In this document: positions 33,700 through 44,892 of the stretch, piece by piece
Position numbering within the stretch: position 1 is the first letter of the stretch
Layout of the letters: each line of letters opens with the position of its first letter
Assembly: GCA_021292165.1 (NCBI GenBank)
Contig: CM037877.1
Location: 83,793,691-83,857,690, forward strand
Source of the DNA: Shinisaurus crocodilurus
Lineage: Eukaryota > Chordata > Lepidosauria > Squamata > Shinisauridae
Reading direction: 5' to 3'
DNA length: 64,000 nucleotides
Translations under genes and position numbers: made by a program
The notes under the pieces: model-generated
Databases searched by the model: none
What the model saw: the letters and a program-made list of their open reading frames with translations, nothing else
Told to the model about the DNA's origin: nothing

Positions 33700-34332
33700 A
33701 TCTTATATATTATAATTATTACATCATTATGTTATACATTATTTTATAATGTTATATTAGTGGCTTTTGTAAAAAAAAAAATTACCTTATTTAAACCTTT
33801 AATTGTTGATATCTGGTGTTTTTCATGGAGGGCTCAGTGCTTGCAGGGCAATTTCTTTCTTTTTGTTTTAAAATTGTCAGGATTGGTCCCAGCATTTTCA
33901 GGGCAATTGGAGAAGGAGAAAAAAAGGAGATGCAGAGGAGGGGGAGCTTTTGGGTGAGGGAAAATACAAAAAGACACATTGGGGTTTTGCGCCCCTTCAG
34001 CGTTTTGCTCCAACACCTCTACTGAGGCTCTTGTTTTTAAGCACAAGGAGTAACTTTGAGGGGCTGAACAGCTTTGTTGTTGTTTGTTATTGTGAAAAGG
34101 CCCCAGTTTAAAGCACTTTTTGTGTTCTGTTCACACAATTTAGAGTTAAAGAAACATTTAAACTGGAATAATCTTACATTAACTAACTTGAATTACATAA
34201 GTTAAAACAAACAGTGCAATCCTACGCACAGTTACTCAGAAGTGGTAAGTACAAATGTCTTCAATGGGTCTCACTTACCATGAGCGAGGGAGCGCACACA
34301 TTCACACACACATTCACACACACACACACACA

Positions 34333-34373
<41 letters not shown>

Positions 34374-34592
34374 GGAGACATCCTTGGTTTGTTCCCTTCC
34401 TGCTTAAAGGGGCCATGGGCAAAATCTCAGATAAGCTAAATAGCTTGCAGGAGGAGGCAGGGGAATTCGTGGCTCTGCATAACCAATCAGGAATCTGCAT
34501 AACAAAGTACGAAGCCATGATTGTGGGACTGTTGGCAAATTCCGGGCAATTGGAGGGTGTGCATCCTTATGTTACCAACCTATTCTTTCCCT
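33700..34592 (+). repeat. Long interspersed repeat P, copy 2
   Basis: It shares the order of motifs with 3,130-3,870: AT-rich start, GTTGATATCTGGTGTTTTTC, CAGTGCTTGCAGGGCAATTT, TTAAAATTGTCAGGATTGG, AAAGGGGCCATGGGCAAAA and TCTGCATAACAAAGTACGAAG. It is interrupted near 34,209-34,275 by a fragment of the GCAATCC MITE family and at 34,296-34,371 by an AC run. Confidence 0.6.
34296..34371. repeat. (AC)n microsatellite, the longest in the window
   Basis: A run of about 75 bases of AC, with ACATTC and ATAC interruptions, lies inside repeat P copy 2. Confidence 0.9.
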
Positions 34593-36098
34593 TGTAATCC
34601 ACACCCCTCCCCATCCATTACTGTTCTTTATTTCCCCCCACAACTATCCCATTTTAAAGCCAAAGCTATTTTTGCAGCCATGAATAACACCATGATCAAT
34701 TCTTTATGGAATAAAGCCACCAGATAGTTAGCAACCTTATCTAAAAAGTCAGTGATAGATATTGAAGAAGAACGAGACCAATTAGAAGTTGGTAAACAAG
34801 AAGTGCTAAGAAATAAATGGGAAATAACACTGTATTTTATCTTTTGTCCCTGTCAACACTTGGTCATACTCAGTACTTCAGTTCATTATGCACTGTGCAG
34901 TGTAATTTGTTGTTGCCACTGTACGAGGTAACACTATACATAGTTGGTACATAAATAATATTGTATCATTATAAGCTCATTATATTTATATGCAGTCATG
35001 AGAATAGACTGGAGACGTTCTGTTTTTAATCCATACATATTTAGTAGTGCATAATGTGTGTATTTTAGCAGTGCTGGGCAATGTTTACCCTGAGGCAGTG
35101 GTTCAATTCTACTGAATGCAACAGTTCAATGAGATGATCTAGCAAGATTTTCAATATTGGAATTCAGTAAGAACATACTTAACCTTTTGCAGATCATGTG
35201 AACTAGCACTTGCAAACTCAGGGGAACAATTTCATTTGGCCCAAATATGCACCCTCACACTGTAGGAGGCCAGGAAGCATGATATTTATTTCTTATATTT
35301 CTTATATTTATTAATCGCCCATCTGGCCGGTCACCCGGCCACCCTATTGCCCAAAGCAGTTATTTTCTTCTTGCTCCCACAATTGCCAGTGGGAGGTGAG
35401 CACAAGCAGCATAATGTCTTGAGCAAACCCTGCTTGGTTTCTTTTTGCACCCAGCAGCTAGGTATATAGATGGCTTCAAAAAAAGATGGAGAATGTGCTA
35501 AACAGGAGGGGACCTCTAGATGCACAGGGAAACTTTTATTAAGCCCAGTGCATTGTGGAATAGCTCCTTCTTTAGGGGCACTGAAAACATAAATACAAAA
35601 TTTAATGGTAAAACTGTCTACACACTCATAATATAAACAACCAGGAACAAAACAACCAGATTGTTTATTATCTGGAAAGTTCTCATTGCAATACTAAAAT
35701 ATAAACAGGAATTAAAAAGCAAATACTTATATCTAATCAATATGGATTACAAAAAAGAAAATAAACCAAACTATAAAACAGGAACTGCCCCAAAGGCTTA
35801 TTAAATGCTCATTGCATAGCCTAAAAGACAGTACTTGGTTTGTATCCAGCTGGTGTCCCTCCACTGATGGAAAGTTCCTTAATCCAGCAGAGGCTTCCAT
35901 TGATGGAATGTAGAGGGAGAGAGGTGAGTTTTTATTATTCCTCCTCTCTCTTGCAATGGCCCACACCCCCATATCTACTCCAGAGAATTGGGAGACTCTT
36001 CAGAATTGCATGGCGATTGGTATGGGGGGGGGCTGGAGGGACATACTAAAAAGTAGAACCCCGAATGGCCATGAAAGACTTCTGTGGATATGAAACCA
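34593..36098. other. No gene recognised; one LINE tail fragment
   Basis: At 35,281-35,350 a TTTATTAATCGCCCATCTGG and CCGGCCACCCT piece matches the antisense tail of the LINE at 21,380. The rest is unassigned. Confidence 0.5.
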
Positions 36099-36374
36099 CA
36101 GGGCCAGCTCAAGACATTTTGAAGCCTGAGGAAAAGAATAAGATGGCACCCCTTCCCCCCTTCCATGTACAAAAGCCAATGGGACTTCGATACTGGGGAT
36201 GAGACAGCATCCTCCACTGCACCTGAAGGCAACAAGCTAGCTTTGGGGCCGCAGGGCAGGCCACGTGGTGACACACAGCTCTGTCCTCCTACACCTTGCT
36301 GCTATCTCCCAGCATCTGCCTCCTGAGGCGACTGCCTCACTCTGCCTAGTGGTAAAGCGGCCCCTGTGAGACCC
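36091..36374. mobile_element. hAT element family B, copy with diverged 8-bp target duplication
   Basis: CAGGGCCAGCTCAAGACATT starts at 36,099 and AAAGCGGCCCCTG ends at 36,366. The flanking octamers TGAAACCA and TGAGACCC agree at six of eight positions. The interior (AAGATGGCACC, CCATGTACA, GAGACAGCATC, AAGGCAACA.GCTAGCTT) aligns with 44,901-45,170. No transposase is encoded. Confidence 0.7.
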
Positions 36375-37189
36375 TCACTTTGCCACCACTGGTGTCTTGA
36401 TGAATATATGTTAATGTCCCTTTTAATGTGATCACCTGGTCATGGTTTGTTTGGGTCTTAGGTAAATACAAGGCCTTTGTGTATGCTTCTTTTTTTCCTT
36501 TTTCTGGGAGCACCAGCAGCAGTTCCTCTCTGATGCTTCATTTTTTAAATTTTGTTCCAAAAACTTCAGGGTGGACTTAAATTTTAATTCAGGAAACAGA
36601 GCACACACCTGAAGCCAAAGACTGCTAAAGTCAGGTGTGGTGCAGGGATGGGGGCAGGGAGCATCATGCAGCTGGAGGACTTCCTGACCCACCGGGGTTA
36701 CCATTCACGATGTCACTGCAATTTACCAGGCAATCAGCAGATTCATGCCCCATCTAGAAAATACCCCTCTCCCACTGGAGCACACTCGGTGGCACAATCG
36801 GGTAACTTTAGGATCTTGAATGTATGGTCTCCACTAGGCTTTATGGTCATGGGAGGGGGGATTTTTAGCTGCTGACATGTATTTTAGATGCTTTTTAGAT
36901 GCTAATATGTGTTGCTTCACTTCCTTCAAAATGTAGTAAGCCATTTCCACTGCCTTTGGGGGCATCCTGCTCATTCTGCTGAGTGGGGCCCTGGGTTTCT
37001 GCACCAGAGTCTTGCCCTGATGTCACAACTGACTGGAGCCCATTATACAGCATCTAAAAAGCATTTAAGTATACATTAAGTCATTTAAGTATACATTATT
37101 TTCTTTCGGGTGGTGCTGTCTCTCCAGAAAGAAAGGTGATGCGATGGTCGTCGTAGCACAGAAGAGTGAGAGTCTGCATTCACAAAACA
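36375..37189. other. No gene recognised
   Basis: A short direct repeat, CATTTAAGTATACATTA, occurs twice near 37,062-37,098. Nothing else was recognised. Confidence 0.5.
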
Positions 37190-38845
37190 TATCTATTGGA
37201 ACAATTCAATTTTTTATTATATGGTCACGGACCCAACAAAAACAATATCGGACATCATTAAATGGATAAAAACATCATTAAACGGATAAAAATAGATAAA
37301 AAATAATGATTTAAAATCATTAAATCATTATACAACAACAAACATTATTAAACACCAGTTTGAAACATCTTAAGATAACCAAAAACAAGATCCTACTATT
37401 GAAGTTAAATTTATGATGGAAGAATTGCCTTATGAGTCCTTAGTACAGAAAAAGAAACTTAGCCACTGCCTCTGTTGTTGGTTTACACGTCCCTGCCAGA
37501 AAGTGTTTCAGGTACTGGTCCGGTGACCTTCCAGGGCATTTCCTCATAATAGGGCAAAGAAGTCTGTTTCGTTCCTCCCTGTGGAGGCTGCATTAAAAAA
37601 AAAAGTGCTCTAAGGATTCGACCGCCTCATCTCCACAACCACACAATCGATCTTCATATGGTTTGCCCTGGAAGCGCCCTACTAAAATTGCAGAAGGGAA
37701 GCAATTAAATCTTGCCCTTGAGAAAATATTGTGATATTTGGGGACGGTCAGAAAATCCAAATATCTGGCATACCTGGGAAGTTTGAAACTTAGACCATGA
37801 TGTAATGGAGAGCAGGAACTACTAGCTTTTGACGTGGAGTATTGAAGATCAATGTGTTTAATCCGTTGTTCTATGATGGATTTTATCACAGTGGTCTTGT
37901 GTATAAAGAAAATCCATAGATAAACCTAATAAACACAGTTTGGCCATAAATCCTTTGGACCATGAACTTGTGAAACAGTCCCTTTGCATTAGATAGAGGT
38001 AGCCTTGAGATGGATCAGCATAGATAACCTTAAGCCAGTAGCGAAAGGCAAGGCACCAAGCTCTCCCTTCTACAGAGGCAAAGCCAGCTTCCAAGCATAG
38101 TCCAGCAGATGGCGCACATCTTGGCATCCCAAAAAGTGAATGAAGAAAATTTGAAATGACTCTTTCAACAGTTAGATTAAATCCCTGAATCCATATTGGA
38201 ATAGCATACAATAACTGAGCCACAGTTTTTGCCTTGAATACTATTGGAACCATATTTTGATAAATACAACTTGTTTTGACAATCCTCTAACTGGTCCACT
38301 TTGATGTCTTACTTTCTCAGCTAGGGCAGTCTGCCGTAGTCTGGATGGCCAGCTAAGGATGTTGTAACCTGCGGCATATTCCCAGTAGGGGACAATCTCA
38401 AACCTGGCTAAAGAACTGGATCAGGTCCTTATGAAGCAGCCGTTCCTGTAGATCAGGGGTTGGCAACCAGTTGCCTTCTAGACGTTTTGGCCTACAACTC
38501 CCATCAGCTCTAGTGAACATGGCTATGGCAGGGGATGATGGGAACTGCAGGCCAAAAAAATTTGGAGGGCCACAAGCTGCCCACCCCCTGCTCTTTTAAG
38601 AGCACCAGGGCAGGATCTAATTGGGTTTGCTCTTTTACAACCTTTGATATAGTGTCAAATAACTCTTTCCAGAACACCAGGACATGAGGCCACTTCAGCA
38701 ACATGTGAAAGAGGGAGTCCCTTTCACTACAGGTTCTCCAGCATAGGGGCGGTAGGGCGTTATTACTGGGATGCAGTTTTATTGATGTGAGATGCCAGCT
38801 ACACATTAACTTTAAAGAGAACTCCCTATTCACTGCTGAGATGGT
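37190..38845 (-). mobile_element. LINE ORF2 C-terminal region (L1-type) and 3' region, degenerate
   Basis: On the minus strand, 38,833-38,600 encodes NNALPPLCWRTCSERDSLFH followed by WPHVLVFWKELFDTISKV, the C-W-x-C region seen near the end of L1-clade ORF2. After a nested MITE, 38,253-37,858 gives TVAQLLYAIPIWIQGFN and a FLHSLFGMPRCAPSAGL segment. 37,889-37,593 ends with DRLCGCGDEAVESLEHFF, a second cysteine-rich motif with a C-x-C...H pattern. The two cysteine motifs may come from one long ORF2 or from two LINEs placed together. Stops and frame changes make it inactive. The AT-rich part at 37,190-37,430 is the likely 3' region. Confidence 0.65.
38454..38590. mobile_element. hAT-type MITE nested in the LINE
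   Basis: CAGGGGTTGGCAACCAGTTG opens and CACAAGCTGCCCACCCCCTG closes, with CAG...CTG termini. The interior has the family-C type fold-back (TTTGGCCTACAACTCCCATC against GATGGGAACTGCAGGCC). I did not find a convincing 8-bp duplication. It splits the LINE frames on either side. Confidence 0.65.
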
Positions 38846-38961
38846 TTTCAGTGGTTACTTCAGATAGATCAGGCCCCTTTTGCTACCAGACCTGGTGTCC
38901 CACTATCAGCCACCCGCACAAATCTGAGGCACCGATTCAATCCTGTCGTGTCTCTTCTCCT

Positions 38962-39420
38962 CCGGAGCCATGGCTATCAGTCCAATCCATTCCTATGGCC
39001 ATTCCAAAGGGCACTCGAACATTATGGCCCTGTGGAAGGAGGGGCCATTCCTGTGGAGCATGCATCAAGTAGTGACTCTTCCGATGTTGGGGGATGGACG
39101 GACTGAATCTATCACTTGTGAGCAGCTTGGGGGTTTCTGCTCCTTTGTGTGAGGCTGCTAGTCCCATTCCAATGTATTCCTATGGCCCTTCCGAAGGACA
39201 CCTGAAAGGCATGGCTTTGCAGAAGGAGGGGCCGTTCCTGTGGAGCATGCATGAAACAGTGACACGTGTGATGTTGGGAGTACCCCCTGTGGCATCTGTG
39301 AGCAATTTGGGGGCTCTTTCTGTTTACTGTGGGGGTGCTGGTATCATTACACTGTATGTCTATGGCCTTGAGGAAGTACAGGCGATTTTGAAGGGGAGGT
39401 TGCCGGGGCGGGGTGGGGGT
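38962..39420. repeat. Diverged tandem repeat, unit about 180-187 bp
   Basis: TCCTATGGCCATTCCAAAGG, GAAGGAGGGGCCATTCCTGT, GGAGCATGCATCAAGTAGTG and a GATGTTGGG end recur in the next unit. The anchor TCCTATGGCC (38,991 and 39,178) is 187 bases apart. AGCAGCTTGGGGG at 39,121 and AGCAATTTGGGGG at 39,301 are exactly 180 apart. A third, poorer unit follows, and a stray piece lies at 39,715-39,800. Confidence 0.7.
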
Positions 39421-39810
39421 GCTGGGATTTGTAAGCATGGAAATAATTCTAGATCTTGCAGACCCCCCTCCCCCACACATCTGGGGCATTTGAAAATGCT
39501 GCTTATACATCACTATGTTAGGCTGCAGTCACCTTCTGTTTCTTGTATTTTGATTTCTTTGCCTATTTGGAGATGATCTCTAGAAACGGCAGTGTTGGGG
39601 GTCATAGGAGCTGTTCCCTAAACCCACTTTGTTTGTAAGTATTTTGATTTGAAGTTGTTTTATATGAAAAATAAATGTTTAGCTCTTGCAGGTATTTTGA
39701 TTTGGAGATGTTCCCTAAGACCATTCCATGATTTCCTATGGCCATTCTGAAGGAAACAATGCATTTCAATGGCCATTTGGTGTCCTTCATTTTAGTATGT
39801 CCCGGGCTGG

Positions 39811-41730
39811 GGGGATTGACAAAAATTGCTTGCCTCCCAATTTCACCAGTGGAAGCCTCCACACAGGATCAAAGAGCTTTCCATCAGTGGTGGAAGGACA
39901 CCAAACTGTATACAAACATTTATCTTCAGAAAGTTATATCACAATGGTGATCATGACTCCAAAAATATGTTTGTATACACATATACTAAAAACAATTGTT
40001 ATCTGTGAGGAAAACCAGTCGTGTTGATATATCTCCATAGTTGCATGTGATTTTGCCCATATTTGAAGCCATTCAGCAAACTTGCTATTCCATTAACAAA
40101 CATTCAACACATCATCCATTACAGTGCTATTTTAAATATACAGTACATTGTTAATGCAAAGTTTTTCTTGCTTCCATGTAATTCTTGCTCATTTATTGAC
40201 ATATCGTCGTCAATGTACAATGTAACATAAGAAAAAAAGACACATCACTTTCCTGAGGAGCTTACAAAGTAAATTTTGACAAGGGAGGCAACATAGGGAG
40301 AGCAGCAGGAACAAGGGTAACCTGGACCAGGGGAGAAATGTATGTGTTGAGCATAGTTCTTGTAGGAGGCGAGACTGAGGCAAAGGATTCACAGAAAAGG
40401 CTGATCTGAAGAAGAATTTGAATGAATAGATATAGGTGTTGTTACTTGGATACTTCAAAGTGGTCTGGCTTTAAATACATGATTAAATCATTTCCTGAAT
40501 TAGCTCCCAGATCAATGATTTTAACAAATGGTTTAGTGCTTTTAGCACTCTTTTGTTTTGCTGCTGGTTTTACTTTGGTTTTATCTGCTGTAGTGTTTTT
40601 ACTCTTTGCTGCTGCTTTTACTTTGGTCTCAGTATGTGCTGTTCTTATTCATTGTTTCATTCTTTGTATTTTGTGTTTTTAATGTACTGTACGCTCAGAA
40701 AACATGGATTATTGGGTGGTTTAAAAGTGCAGTCAATCAAATAAATTAAGAAACAACCCCCCCCCCCGATTATTATTGCAAAGCAGGTAAATATGGTACT
40801 CATGAAAACAACTATAAATAACAAGTGTATTATTTGTAAAAATTGAAGCATTTCATTGCAAGGCTTCCCAAATCTTTACATTATTCTTACAACTTGTTCC
40901 CTTAGGAGCATATCTGAATGTGTATTTGAAGCAAAGTAACCACAGAGATCAAAAGAACTTTAATTAGATCTCAGCACTTATAATGTATCTGACTGGGAAA
41001 AGGAAAGCTACAAGAGATGAAAATTACTAGAGGTTAATTTAGTAAATTATTCACAAGATTAAATAGTGATCTCTCTTAGATTCATACTAACTGTGTGCTA
41101 ACAGTCTTCATAAATTTGACACATATTCTCATTCCTAAGCCTACAAATCAGTTACCCCTGTAGCATTTTAAAAGCTGCTGAAATAATGTTGTAAAATGTG
41201 AAACATGGGTGAGTCTGTAATAAAGCGCAAGTGTAAAATGAATTCATAACATATGTAATTACCTAAAAGTATACACAGTAGAACTGTGCAGTGCTAAGAA
41301 TATACACAGAAGCATTGTAATTACCAAGAAGGAATGTTACATAAGACTAGCTGTTATTTTGCTGTCAAGGTTAAAATAACTTAATAAAAAATGAAATGTG
41401 CTTCTAAGAAGTGAGAAAGTATTAAAACACTATGGACAGGCCAGCTTTTGCAAAGTGATGCGGGTCATAGATAAAAATTTAAAAATATGAATAATGCTGT
41501 CATATTACCCTTATCCTGACTTTGCTAGAGGGTGAGTGGGGTGCTTTTGCACCCAGCTCTTGGAGATCTGGTGAGGCAATGGGCCGGCTGTGCCAGGTGG
41601 AGCAGGAAGTTTTAAATCCCTGCCCCACCGCAGTGGCTTCTTGTTTCCTGTCCTTGGCTCACCACTGGTCCACCCACAGTACAGTCTGAGGATACTGGTT
41701 GATGGAGCTGTATAGGAATTTTTTACTCTG
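39811..41730. other. No gene recognised
   Basis: The stretch is AT-rich, with a C8 run near 40,758 and GCTGCTTTTACTTTGGTT-like short repeats at 40,559-40,628. No coding homology was identified. Confidence 0.5.
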
Positions 41731-41733
41731 TTG

Positions 41734-41879
41734 GCCTAGACCAGCCTTTCCCAACCTGGTGCCCTCTAGATGTTTTGGACTACAACTCCCAGCATTCCTG
41801 ATCATTGGCCATGCTTGCTGGGGCTGATGGGAGTCCAAAACATCAAGAGAGCACCAGGTTGAGGAATGCTGGCCTAGAT
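41734..41879. mobile_element. hAT-type palindromic MITE, family C, complete
   Basis: The element runs from CAGCCTTTCCCAACCTGGTG at 41,742 to CACCAGGTTGAGGAATGCTG ending at 41,871. The ends are inverted repeats with CAG...CTG termini. The flanking octamers GCCTAGAC and GCCTAGAT differ at one base, as expected for an aged hAT duplication. The interior folds on GGACTACAACTCCCAGCATT. It is 130 bases long and non-coding. Confidence 0.8.
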
Positions 41880-42307
41880 TGAAAGTGTGGCTAGCAGGCT
41901 GATTTTTGTCTACACCATGCTGACCTGATGGTGAGGCTGGTTGAAGGATGGCGCTTTAAAGGTACTTTACTTTGGCAGTTCCCTTGCATATTTCAGAGGA
42001 AGATAGCTGAAAACAACAAAAAGCAACCCGAGGCATCTTTTGAGGTGAATGGAGGCTTCTTCAGACCTGCTCCCTTAAGGCCACAAGGGCAGATGGGATG
42101 GAAAGAGGACCTCCACTTGGTCCCTACCCAGCTCACCCACACAAAGCTGTAAGCCTGTAAAGTCAAGGGTGATGTGAGCAGACCTTCCTTGGCATATAAA
42201 TGTGAGGGCTGTGAAGGACCAGGGGAAGGAGACTAGCTGTTGACCCTGAGCCGGAGGAATTTGGCCAGAAGGATGGTGCAGGGAGGAAAGCTCCTTTACA
42301 TCATTCT

Positions 42308-42366
42308 GACAAGGTACCCCAGGCTGCAGCCCCACACATCTGGAGGGCACCAAATTGGGGGCAAGG
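42308..42366. mobile_element. hAT-type MITE family C, right-half fragment
   Basis: CACACATCTGGAGGGCACCA and AATTGGGGGCAAGGCTGA correspond to the right half of family C. The left half is absent. Confidence 0.6.
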
Positions 42367-42399
42367 CTGAGGTACCCACACTGGAGAGAGAAAAGGAAG

Positions 42400-42995
42400 A
42401 AGTTTGGTAAGCTAGTTAAAGAAAATATTACGCCAGTCCTCTATGAATTACACTGGTTACCAGTTGAAGTCTGGGCCTGTTTCAAAGTGCTAACATTAAC
42501 ATTCAGAGCCCTAAACGGTTTGGGGCCAGGCTACCTGAAGGGACGCCTCATCCCATACGTGCCTACCCGAACTCTGAGATCCTCTTCGGAGGACCTTCTC
42601 AGAAAGCCCCCTCCAAAAGAAGCTAGGAGGGTAGCTACTAGGGGAAGGGCCTTCTCAGTTGTGGCACCCCATTTGTGGAATCAGCTTCCCAAAGAGGTGC
42701 ACCTGGTGCCCACGCTCTATTCTTTTAGGTGCCAGGTGAAACCCTTTTTATTCTCCCAATATTTTAATGGTTAGATTTTTATTCCCATTTTTATTATCAC
42801 TACTGTACCTCCGGATTGATTCATTTGGCTGCTTTTGTTTTATTGTATTATATTATATTGCGTTTGTATTTCTATTTTAATGATATTTTTAGTTTTAAGA
42901 TTATTGTTTTTATTCTGTTTGTTTTTTCTTGTAAACTGCCCAGGGAGCCTTTTTGCTGATGGGCGGTGTAAAAATATATTAAATAAATAAATAAA
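42400..42995 (+). mobile_element. LINE ORF2 C-terminus and 3' end (L2/CR1/Rex1 group)
   Basis: The 139-codon frame ending at 42,774 contains ITPVLYELHWLPVEVWACFK, TFRALNGLGPGYLKGRLIPY, TRTLRSSSEDLL and AFSVVAPHLWNQLPKEV. The end is SFRCQVKPFLFSQYF. This is the conserved C-terminal region of L2/CR1/Rex1-type LINEs. The 3' region carries GTAAACTGCCCAGGGAGCCT, GGGCGGTGTAAAAAT and an AAATAAATAAAT tail, completing a 5'-truncated insertion. The frame has no stop in this segment, but the catalytic core is missing. It differs in sequence from the 21,522 copy, so it is a separate subfamily. Confidence 0.85.
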
Positions 42996-43004
42996 TTGGA
43001 TTAA

Positions 43005-43128
43005 AGGGGAATCTGCCCATGTTATACTATAACAGGAGCAGATTCCCCTTTGAATAGTTTAATAAAGTTGTGTTCCTCATTTAAATCCAACAATTTGAGT
43101 CTCATCTCTTCATTCTGGGCTACCGGTG
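43005..43128 (+). mobile_element. LTR 3' fragment (R-U5-like)
   Basis: AATAAAGTTGTGTTCCTCAT at 43,061 is followed by a U5-like end (GAGTCTCATCTCTTCATTC) and GGGCTACCGGTGAGGGC. The end is nearly the same as the minus-strand end of the block at 17,258. Upstream, a hairpin pairs AAAGGGGAATCTGC with GCAGATTCCCCTTT at 43,002-43,052. Confidence 0.5.
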
Positions 43129-43189
43129 AGGGCTTCTTCTCCTGATCTACACCAGCTTCAATAAATAGTGCAGTGAAGTCTTTTTTCCT

Positions 43190-43217
43190 TTTCTTTCTTT
43201 CTTTCTTTCTTTCTTTT
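43190..43217. repeat. (TTTC)n microsatellite
   Basis: A TTTC tetranucleotide run followed by a T tract is directly visible. Confidence 0.85.
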
Positions 43218-43328
43218 TTTTGTTGTCATATAAAATTTATGTAAACGTTGGGAAACAAGGATGACCTGAATAGCTACTTCAGCTATAGGTGGAAAGGAGC
43301 ATCTCTTAAAATTTATGAACGTTTATTT

Positions 43329-43465
43329 CAGTCATAGGCAATCTGGTGCCTTTCAGATGTTTTGGACTACAACTCCCATCAGCCCCACCAATCATGGGCT
43401 ATGGTCAAGGGATTATGGGAGTTGTCATATAAAACATTTGGTGGGCACCAGGTTGCCTATTCCTG
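43329..43465. mobile_element. hAT-type palindromic MITE, family C
   Basis: CAGTCATAGGCAATCTGGTG and its inverse GGGCACCAGGTTGCCTATTC frame a fold-back on TTTTGGACTACAACTCCCAT. The target duplication is not clear (GTTTATTT against GGTTATGC). Confidence 0.7.
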
Positions 43466-44296
43466 GGTTATGCAATTTTTAAAAAACTTCTGTGAGCAGA
43501 TAACCTGCATTAAATTACCGTAATTTCACTTGCATGAGGAATATCAGTAATTAATTTGCATGCATTATCTGTGGGGACCGATTCTTCATATATTCAATTC
43601 ATTTATTATTTTACCTCCCAAGGCCTTCAGTTAACTACTAATAAGGTGTCAAAACCCATTTTCCTCCATTTGCAATCTCCTCGGACTCACTTTCCTTGGC
43701 CTGCCTCTTCTTGGCTTCCTCCACCTCCAAGGCTGTTATTTGTCATGAACAGCATCTCGCATATTAATCTTCTCCCATATAGTTACGGTATTTCAGCCAT
43801 GAACTTATTTTCCTGATACAAATGTAAGTCACAAAATACAGATTAGTGATATTACTTCATTTAATTTGCAATTTAATAATCTATTAAACAACAACAGAGA
43901 CTGAAGAATTCAGCTACTTGAGACTAAAAATACATTTGTATCAAACCTGCATGCTGTACCTTAAGACTCACACATTAATTCTAGGTACATTTATTTTTAA
44001 TTATGGGTTGGCATTAATTTGACATGCAGTAATACTCTTCTTGTTGAATCTTTGTTGCAAAGGTTTGTACAAAGAATCACCAGGCTGCTTTAATGGTATA
44101 AAATGTGCTTGTCTTTGAAAAGTTTCTCTCTATCTCTTTTGTTCTTCTTTTCTCTGGACACCTTAAAATATCTCAACTACAGAGGAAAAATTAAAGCTCT
44201 GATGAAATTTTCAATGTTGTCATAACTTGTTCTACATGGCTTATGATATTGCTTGTGATTCACAATGCTAGTTTCAAAGGACTCAGTCTATGACTC
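43466..44296. other. No gene recognised; AT-rich
   Basis: No repeat or coding homology was identified in this stretch. Confidence 0.5.
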
Positions 44297-44603
44297 AATT
44301 CAGACAGTACAATAAGCCAATATTCAAGGTTTGAGTATGGGTTGAGTGTGGGTTGTTGTTGAAACATGGGTTATTGTGTTGTCTGAACCCAGCTGCGCTA
44401 ACAAGTCACGGCTTGTTAACCACAAACAACCGATGAAAAGAACCCATTGTTTGTTGCTAGGTTGTACACTGTGGGTTGTTCACCATGGTTTGTTATCTTG
44501 AATGGGTTCAGACAACACGATAACCCACATTTCAACCACAGCCCATGGTTTAATGATAACCCACACTCAACCCTTGAGTGTGGGTTATCGTGTGGTCTGA
44601 ACA
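44297..44603. mobile_element. hAT-like MITE, family A, near-complete
   Basis: It begins near ATTCAGACAGTACAATAAGC and ends GTTATCGTGTGGTCTGAAC. A second inward pair, GGTTATTGTGTTGTCTGAAC and GGGTTCAGACAACACGATAA, lies inside. The segment from about 44,505 to 44,603 matches 67-162 of the window closely, including the AACCCACACTCAA/TTGAGTGTGGGTT hairpin. The structure suggests two tail-to-tail copies or internal duplication. Confidence 0.65.
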
Positions 44604-44892
44604 GCATCTAGCATATCTGTGTGTACTGGTAGAGAACACTTTCCATATCTTTTTGGATGACCTGCCTATTCAAATTCAGTGAAACTACTCCATTTAGCTT
44701 AATTTCAATATAACGGTCCAAAAAGTAAACCGTATTAGCCAAGTGACTACTAGACCACTCAGAGCCATGGCATCTGTTCTGGGTGAAATTTAAACCAGTA
44801 ATGTACAGCTCACTGGCTCTACTACGATCACAGTCTACTGTGATCATAGAACAGCTGCAGACCATTTGATGGGTAGCAGACCAGTTCAGTCT

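Noticed and set aside
34214..34597. 127-codon frame with a Thr-His repeat
   Set aside because: The repeat is the translation of an (AC)n microsatellite inside repeat P, so it has no protein meaning.
42355..42774. 139-codon frame as a host gene
   Set aside because: The LHWLPV...LWNQLP pattern and the following LINE tail with AAAT repeats show that it is the end of a non-LTR retrotransposon.
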